Shown here piece by piece: positions 6,220-10,165 of a stretch of 10,165 nucleotides of DNA. Source of the DNA: Anaerolineaceae bacterium (GTDB taxonomy: Bacteria > Chloroflexota > Anaerolineae > Anaerolineales > Anaerolineaceae); NCBI GenBank assembly GCA_003446605.1, contig DMDF01000211.1, forward strand, positions 1 through 10,165, given 5' to 3'. The position numbers and the translations under genes are program-made. Each line of letters starts with the position of its first letter. The stretch's first letter is position 1. The notes below the pieces were generated by a model. The model did no database searches. It was not told where the DNA came from and saw only the letters and a program-made list of their open reading frames with translations.

Positions 6220-8057
6220 TCAACTGTAACTGATTTTGCCAGATTTCTCGGCTGGTCCACATCCAACCCTCTGATAGCAGCTATATGATATGCCAGCATT
6301 TGTAATGGAATGGTAGTGAACACCGGTGTTAATAACCAGGGAGATTCGGGGATCCATAACACATAATCACCCAATTCTTTGGCACGTGCATCCCCATCTG
6401 TTGCGACAAGGATCAGTGTTCCACCGCGAGCTTTGACTTGCTCCACCTGGCTGAGCATTTTGTCATACCACTGGTCTTTCGGTATGATCGCCAGAACGGG
6501 CATGTCCTTATCAATCAATGCAATAGGTCCATGTTTCATCTCACCAGCTGGATAGGCTTCAGCATGAATATACGAAATCTCTTTCAGTTTTAATGCCCCT
6601 TCATAGGCAATCGGCATATTGATACCACGACCAAGGTAGAGAATGTTATGGACGTCTTTTAATATCTTGGCAACCTCTTCAACTGCATCTTCCCGCTTTA
6701 AACATTTTCCAGCGATATCGGGGATGACCCGCAGATCGTAAATATAATGGGAACGCTCTTCTTCAGTAAGCGTTCCACGTAGGTCCGCCAAATAGATTGC
6801 CAGCATATACAAATCAACCAGAGGAGCCGTAAATGCTTTTGTGGATGCCACTCCGATCTCCGGACCGACCTGCATGGAGATATAACCATCAGCCGCCCGT
6901 ATGGCTTGTGAACCGATCGCATTTACAATGGAAAGTACGATAGCGCCTTTTTTGTGCGCTTCTTCCATGGCAGCGAGAGTGTCTGCCGTTTCACCGGATT
7001 GGCTTATGACAATCACACAGGTTGATTCATCCACCAATGGATCCCGGTAGCGAAATTCCGATGCAACATCTACCTCAACAGGGATCTTCGCAATCGTTTC
7101 GATCATGGTTTTCCCAACCATACCGGCGTTATATGCTGTTCCACAAGCGGTGATGATGATCTTTTGGATCGCTTTTGCTTTCTTCTCGTCCATGTTTAAA
7201 TTGATCAGTTCGATGCGGTTGTTATCAAAGTCAACCCTTCCTGTCAACGTATCGGTTAACGAACGTGCTTGTTCATGGATTTCCTTTTGCATAAAATGTC
7301 GGTATTTCCCTTTTACTGCCGCCACAGGATCCCAAGCAATGTTATCAATTTTTACATCTACATGTTCCCCATTAAGTGTCTTGATCTCGACATGGTTGCG
7401 AGTGACAACCGCCATTTGGTGGGATTCCAGAAAGCTCATTTTTCTTGTATATTCCAAAATGGCAGGAATGTCTGAGGCAACAAACATCTCACCATCTCCA
7501 TGACCGATCACCACCCCACCCGCATTACCAATACGCGCGGCGATGATTTTATCGGGTTCCTGGTTTGAGATCACAACAATACCATGGGCTCCACGAATTC
7601 GTTGAAGGCTCAACCGAACCGCTTCTTCTAGGGTAACTCCCTTCACAAAGTTTCTTTCAATGAGATAAACGATCGTTTCCGTATCAGTATCTGAATTGAA
7701 ATGGGCACCCTCTGATTCAAGTTCTTCTTTTAATTCAAGATAGTTCTCTACGATACCATTATGTACAATGACAACTTTTCCTTTTTCGCCAATAAGGGGG
7801 TGGGCATTTCTAGCACTGGGCGCCCCATGTGTTGCCCAGCGCGTATGTCCAATACCAATTTTTCCACTGAGCGGTCTTTCTTTAACCAACACTTCAAGAT
7901 TAATAAGTTTTCCGACATCCCGCCTTATCTCTATTTTCCCATCTTCTATTACAGCAATACCGGCAGAATCATATCCGCGATATTCTAGTTTTCGAAGTCC
8001 TTCTAAAATAATAGGGGTAGCATTTTTTTCACCAATGTAACCAACAATACCACACAT
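6216..8057 (-). CDS. glmS: Glutamine--fructose-6-phosphate aminotransferase (isomerizing)
   Basis: GlmS makes glucosamine-6-phosphate from fructose-6-phosphate and glutamine, the first step of the UDP-GlcNAc pathway feeding peptidoglycan synthesis. The 613 residues are close to the 609 of E. coli. The N-terminal class II glutaminase (about 1-220) starts MCGIVGYIG, where Cys2 becomes the nucleophile after Met removal, and includes HTRWATHG (71-78) and HNGIVENY (99-106). Two sugar isomerase (SIS) domains follow, with CGTAYNAG (305-312), SQSGETADT (352-360) and AEAYPAGEMKHGP (499-511, with catalytic-type Glu500 and His509). The tail AKSVTVE carries the substrate-binding Lys608. I chose ATG at 8057, not 8069, because GGAGG lies 5 bases upstream and because the catalytic Cys must be residue 2. 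Expression is very likely controlled by the ribozyme in its leader. Confidence 0.97.
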   Translation of the reverse strand: MCGIVGYIGEKNATPIILEGLRKLEYRGYDSAGIAVIEDGKIEIRRDVGKLINLEVLVKERPLSGKIGIGHTRWATHGAPSARNAHPLIGEKGKVVIVHNGIVENYLELKEELESEGAHFNSDTDTETIVYLIERNFVKGVTLEEAVRLSLQRIRGAHGIVVISNQEPDKIIAARIGNAGGVVIGHGDGEMFVASDIPAILEYTRKMSFLESHQMAVVTRNHVEIKTLNGEHVDVKIDNIAWDPVAAVKGKYRHFMQKEIHEQARSLTDTLTGRVDFDNNRIELINLNMDEKKAKAIQKIIITACGTAYNAGMVGKTMIETIAKIPVEVDVASEFRYRDPLVDESTCVIVISQSGETADTLAAMEEAHKKGAIVLSIVNAIGSQAIRAADGYISMQVGPEIGVASTKAFTAPLVDLYMLAIYLADLRGTLTEEERSHYIYDLRVIPDIAGKCLKREDAVEEVAKILKDVHNILYLGRGINMPIAYEGALKLKEISYIHAEAYPAGEMKHGPIALIDKDMPVLAIIPKDQWYDKMLSQVEQVKARGGTLILVATDGDARAKELGDYVLWIPESPWLLTPVFTTIPLQMLAYHIAAIRGLDVDQPRNLAKSVTVE

Positions 8058-8084
8058 GTTAACCTCCATGGTTCACGAGAGATT

Positions 8085-8264
8085 TTTAGATCAGCCATTT
8101 CTAATAGCTGAATTGCAGTAATGTGGAAAGGTCGCAGATAGTGTTCTAACAATATCCGGGAAGGCATCCGCCGATCTCTCGATTTTCCCGCGTGTTACGC
8201 GGTTAGTTCTATCTTGCGATAGAAAACCTTCATCCTCGTCATCCCTTATAGGGGCTCAGGCGCT
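8085..8264 (-). ncRNA. glmS ribozyme (glucosamine-6-phosphate-activated self-cleaving riboswitch)
   Basis: The leader of glmS on the minus strand contains the conserved ribozyme blocks in order. They are A|GCGCC (cleavage expected between A at 8264 and G at 8263), GACGAGG (8240-8234), ATCGAGA-GATCGGCGGATGCC (8183-8163, matching the Thermoanaerobacter-type core AUCGAGACAUCGGCGGGUGCC except at a few bases) and CTGCGACC near 8137-8130. GAAGG (8231-8227) pairs with CCTTC in the core, and a P1-like hairpin CCCT/AGGG follows the cleavage site. In the known family, glucosamine-6-phosphate binds as a cofactor and triggers cleavage, which lowers glmS expression. The 3' half has candidate stems at 8137-8156 and TCAGC/GCTGA (8111-8107 with 8095-8091), but I could not fully assign P3, P3.1 and P4, so the 3' limit is approximate. 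An unusual two-hairpin insert sits at 8186-8224. Confidence 0.9.
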
Positions 8265-8304
8265 TTTCCTTTCCTGCAGGGCAGGTTTCTTCAAACCAGA
8301 GCGT

Positions 8305-8310
8305 ATTATA
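8305..8310 (-). promoter_or_regulatory. Probable -10 element of the glmS transcript
   Basis: A perfect minus-strand TATAAT lies 41 bases upstream of the ribozyme cleavage site, giving a start near 8298. The 5' fragment released by cleavage would be only about 35 bases and begins with a hairpin (GGTTT GAAG AAACC, minus strand, 8297-8284). No good -35 is seen at 16-18 bases; TTTAAA at 15 bases is the closest. The octamer ATTATAAT is self-complementary, so a plus-strand TATAAT also overlaps it. Confidence 0.5.
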
Positions 8311-8335
8311 ATGCATGTTGGGAATTTTAAACACC

Positions 8336-8364
8336 TTGACAGGTGATTTAAGCTTCCATAGAAT
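8336..8364 (+). promoter_or_regulatory. Sigma70-type promoter of the gcvH-gcvPA operon
   Basis: Perfect -35 TTGACA (8336-8341), a 17-base spacer and -10 TAGAAT (8359-8364) predict a start near 8371, just ahead of the first glycine aptamer. This is the best promoter of the intergenic region, and it lies within about 30 bases of the divergent glmS -10. Confidence 0.8.
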
Positions 8365-8382
8365 ATGTAAAAATTGAAAGGA

Positions 8383-8547
8383 TGCGAGGAGAGACCTGTA
8401 TGGCACCGAAGGGGCAAACCTTGATTTTCAAGGCGAATCTCTCAGGTAAAGATGACTCGCACACTGCATACTCTGGAAAGCAGGCACCATGCACCCAAGG
8501 GGTAAACCTTGATCACCAAGGTGAATCTCTCAGGTAAAATAACAGAG
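8383..8547 (+). promoter_or_regulatory. Tandem glycine riboswitch (two aptamers) upstream of gcvH
   Basis: Two glycine aptamers lie in series in the gcv leader. Aptamer 1 spans 8383-8461, closed by P1 TGCGAG/CTCGCA, with GGAGAGACC, GGCACCGAAGGGGCAAACC and GCGAATCTCTCAGGTAAA. Aptamer 2 spans 8471-8547, closed by CTCTG/CAGAG, with GGCACCATGCACCCAAGGGG and GTGAATCTCTCAGGTAAA. The linker is about 9 bases, as expected for the tandem form. In the family, glycine binding usually switches on the glycine cleavage genes. The 47 bases between aptamer 2 and the ATG (8548-8594) show no clear terminator. Translational control is therefore the simpler reading: the CTCTG strand of P1 can pair, with one bulge, to CAGGAG at the gcvH ribosome site when the aptamer is not folded. 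That mechanism is inference. Confidence 0.95.
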
Positions 8548-8594
8548 AAATACAATTTTTGTGTACCTTATAAAATCGAGAACAGGAGTAAACG

Positions 8595-8984
8595 ATGTCA
8601 ACCCCAAAAGATCTAAAATTCACGGAAACAGATGAATGGATCAAAGTAAAAGGCAATTCAGCTCTCATCGGTATCTCTGATTTTGCACAGAATCAGCTTT
8701 CCGATATCGTCTACATCGAGTACGAGCTTGATGCTGATGATGATTTTGAAAAAGAGGAAACCGTCGCAACCATCGAATCTGTCAAAGCCGCCGCAGATGT
8801 TCACACACCCGTTTCCGGAACAGTTCTTGAGATCAATGAAGCTCTTCTTGACAACCCAGAAAATCTTAATGAAGATCCTTATGGTAGCTGGTTATTTAAA
8901 ATTACTCTCGACGATCCATCAGAAGTGGATAGTTTAATGGACGCTGAAACGTACGATAGGTTTTGCGAAGATCGAGGACACTAA
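8595..8984 (+). CDS. gcvH: Glycine cleavage system H protein
   Basis: This 129-residue lipoyl carrier protein shuttles the aminomethyl group from P protein to T protein and electrons to L protein in the glycine cleavage system. The hybrid motif is complete: LSDIVYIEYELDADDDFEKEE, then ESVKAAADVHTPVSG, with the lipoylated lysine at 64, and the conserved NPENLNEDPYGSWLFKI region (87-103). Length and termini are normal. ATG at 8595 has AGGAG at 8584-8588, 6 bases upstream. It is the first gene behind the tandem glycine riboswitch and overlaps gcvPA by one base (TAATG), so the two are translationally coupled. A gcvT gene does not precede it, unlike the common gcvT-gcvH-gcvP order, so T protein must be encoded downstream or elsewhere. 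Confidence 0.97.
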   Translation: MSTPKDLKFTETDEWIKVKGNSALIGISDFAQNQLSDIVYIEYELDADDDFEKEETVATIESVKAAADVHTPVSGTVLEINEALLDNPENLNEDPYGSWLFKITLDDPSEVDSLMDAETYDRFCEDRGH

Positions 8985-10165
8985 TGTTCATCCCGCATAC
9001 TGATGCGGAACGAATAGAAATGCTCACAGCTCTCGGGATGAACAATCTCGATGAGTTGTTTTCTGACGTTCCAGAAAAATATCGCTTCCCAACCCTTGAT
9101 CTTCCCGCCGGGATGACAGAGATGCAAGTAAAAGATTTCGTGAACGGCTTTTCTGATGCGAATGTCTCTACACAACAATTCACGTGCTTTCTGGGTGCCG
9201 GAGCATACGACCACTACACTCCTGCTGCCGTTGATAGTGTCTTACGTCGAGGTGAATTCTTCACAGCCTACACTCCTTACCAACCTGAGATCTCTCAGGG
9301 CACACTTCAGGCTGTTTTCGAGTTTCAGTCTCTCATTTGCAATCTGACCGGTCTGGATGTCAGTAATGCTTCCCATTATGATGGAGCAACAGCGGCGGCT
9401 GAAGCTTGTATCACAGCCTACTCTCATTTTCGAGAGAAAAGACACAAGTTCATCTTATCCAGCTCTATCCACCCGCAATATATCCAGGTAATTCGAACCT
9501 ACTTGAGCGGGATGGATAACATCGAGATCGTTATTGTGGGTGATACAAATTCTCCATTATCGGATATGGAAACCATCGACTCCCGGCTCGATGAGAATAC
9601 AGCTCTTGTCATGGTTCAATATCCTGATTTCTTTGGCAGAATCCATGATTTTTCCAATTTGATTATTAACGCGCATCAACAGGGTGCGCTGGTATGTATG
9701 GTTGTGAATCCTATCGCCCTCGGTCTATTAAAAACTCCCGGTCAGATGGATGCCGACCTGGCAGTCGGTGAAGGTCAACCTTTGGGTCTCCCTCTTTCGT
9801 ATGGCGGACCTTACCTGGGTTTTTTTGCTGCCAAAAAAGATCTTGTCCGCAAATTATCGGGGCGTCTCGTTGGTGAGACTGTTGATGAACATGGTAAACG
9901 TGGATATGTTCTCACCCTGACCGCCAGGGAACAACATATTCGTCGCGAAAAAGCCACATCAAATATCTGCTCCAATCAAGGGCTTATGGCTCTGGCTGCG
10001 ACCGTGTATATGAGCGTATTAGGCAAAACCGGCATGAAACAGGTAAGCCAACTTTGTTACGACTACGCGCATTATGCTGCCAGCCGAATTTCTGAATTGG
10101 ATGGCTATGAGGTCATCACCCCAGAACCATTCTTTCATGAGTTTGTAGTCCAATGTCCAACATCG
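8984..10165 (+). CDS. gcvPA: Glycine dehydrogenase (decarboxylating) subunit 1 (3' end cut by window edge)
   Basis: This is the N-terminal-half subunit of the two-subunit P protein, which decarboxylates glycine and passes the aminomethyl group to lipoyl-GcvH. The reading frame is open for 394 codons to the end of the window; the family is about 440-450 residues, so roughly 50 are missing. Visible family motifs are FLGAGAYDHYTPA near 69-81, TPYQPEISQGTLQAVFEFQS near 98-117, SHYDGATAAAEA near 128-139, YPDFFGRIHDF and RREKATSNICSNQGLMALAA. This half lacks the PLP-binding lysine, which in split enzymes is on GcvPB, so gcvPB is expected immediately downstream. ATG at 8984 overlaps the gcvH stop codon and has GAGGA at 8974-8978. 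Expression should follow the glycine riboswitch upstream. Confidence 0.97.
   Translation, partial: MFIPHTDAERIEMLTALGMNNLDELFSDVPEKYRFPTLDLPAGMTEMQVKDFVNGFSDANVSTQQFTCFLGAGAYDHYTPAAVDSVLRRGEFFTAYTPYQPEISQGTLQAVFEFQSLICNLTGLDVSNASHYDGATAAAEACITAYSHFREKRHKFILSSSIHPQYIQVIRTYLSGMDNIEIVIVGDTNSPLSDMETIDSRLDENTALVMVQYPDFFGRIHDFSNLIINAHQQGALVCMVVNPIALGLLKTPGQMDADLAVGEGQPLGLPLSYGGPYLGFFAAKKDLVRKLSGRLVGETVDEHGKRGYVLTLTAREQHIRREKATSNICSNQGLMALAATVYMSVLGKTGMKQVSQLCYDYAHYAASRISELDGYEVITPEPFFHEFVVQCPTS

Noticed and set aside
8058..8069. GlmS start four codons upstream at 8069
   Set aside because: It would put residues before the Cys that must become N-terminal for glutaminase activity, and the GGAGG ribosome site serves the ATG at 8057.
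8307..8312. Plus-strand TATAAT as the gcv promoter -10
   Set aside because: It arises from the self-complementary ATTATAAT and has no matching -35, whereas TTGACA-17-TAGAAT just downstream is far better.
8902..9445. Minus-strand open frames (67-93 codons) opposite gcvH-gcvPA
   Set aside because: They are antisense shadows of GcvPA, whose plus-strand frame is open to the window end and full of family motifs.

Overview
The window reads as ordinary bacterial chromosome of moderate-to-low GC, densely packed with housekeeping and central-metabolism genes. I see no phage, transposon, CRISPR, tRNA or rRNA signal. A two-subunit fused-type 2-oxoacid:ferredoxin oxidoreductase points to an anaerobe. 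The protein flavour (KorA with an N-terminal gamma domain, an Mrp with a DUF59-type N-terminus) together with a glmS ribozyme and a tandem glycine riboswitch best fits a Chloroflexota (Anaerolineae-like) bacterium. A clostridial-type Firmicute cannot be excluded from sequence alone.

Layout. 1-3264 (minus strand): a promoter and a GntR/FCD regulator lead into korA and korB (korB runs off the left edge), a self-contained and probably locally regulated 2-oxoacid oxidation operon. 3265-3524: a gene-free stretch with an intrinsic terminator for the next operon and several small dyads. 3525-5507 (minus): mrp followed 3 bases later by ricT, an Fe-S carrier ATPase coupled to a cysteine-rich Fe-S-binding RNA-processing factor. 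5508-5631: a short divergent promoter region with mirror-image extended -10 elements. 5632-6180 (plus): a HemG-like flavodoxin. 6177-6219: a perfect 18-bp bidirectional terminator that contains the stop codons of both converging genes. 6216-8057 (minus): glmS, preceded by a glmS ribozyme. 8595 to the end (plus): gcvH and gcvPA, preceded by a two-aptamer glycine riboswitch.

The richest non-coding part is 8058-8594. There two metabolite-sensing RNAs are transcribed back to back: the glmS ribozyme (glucosamine-6-phosphate feedback on GlmS) and the glycine riboswitch (glycine-dependent control of the glycine cleavage system). Their promoters lie between the two RNAs. The ribozyme carries an unusual block of two perfect hairpins inserted in its conserved core.

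No wholly new system is evident. The points that deserve a second look are the expanded ribozyme, the paired regulatory RNAs, the Mrp lacking the usual C-terminal CxxC motif beside RicT, and the 9-bp repeat array just downstream of the regulator's promoter.
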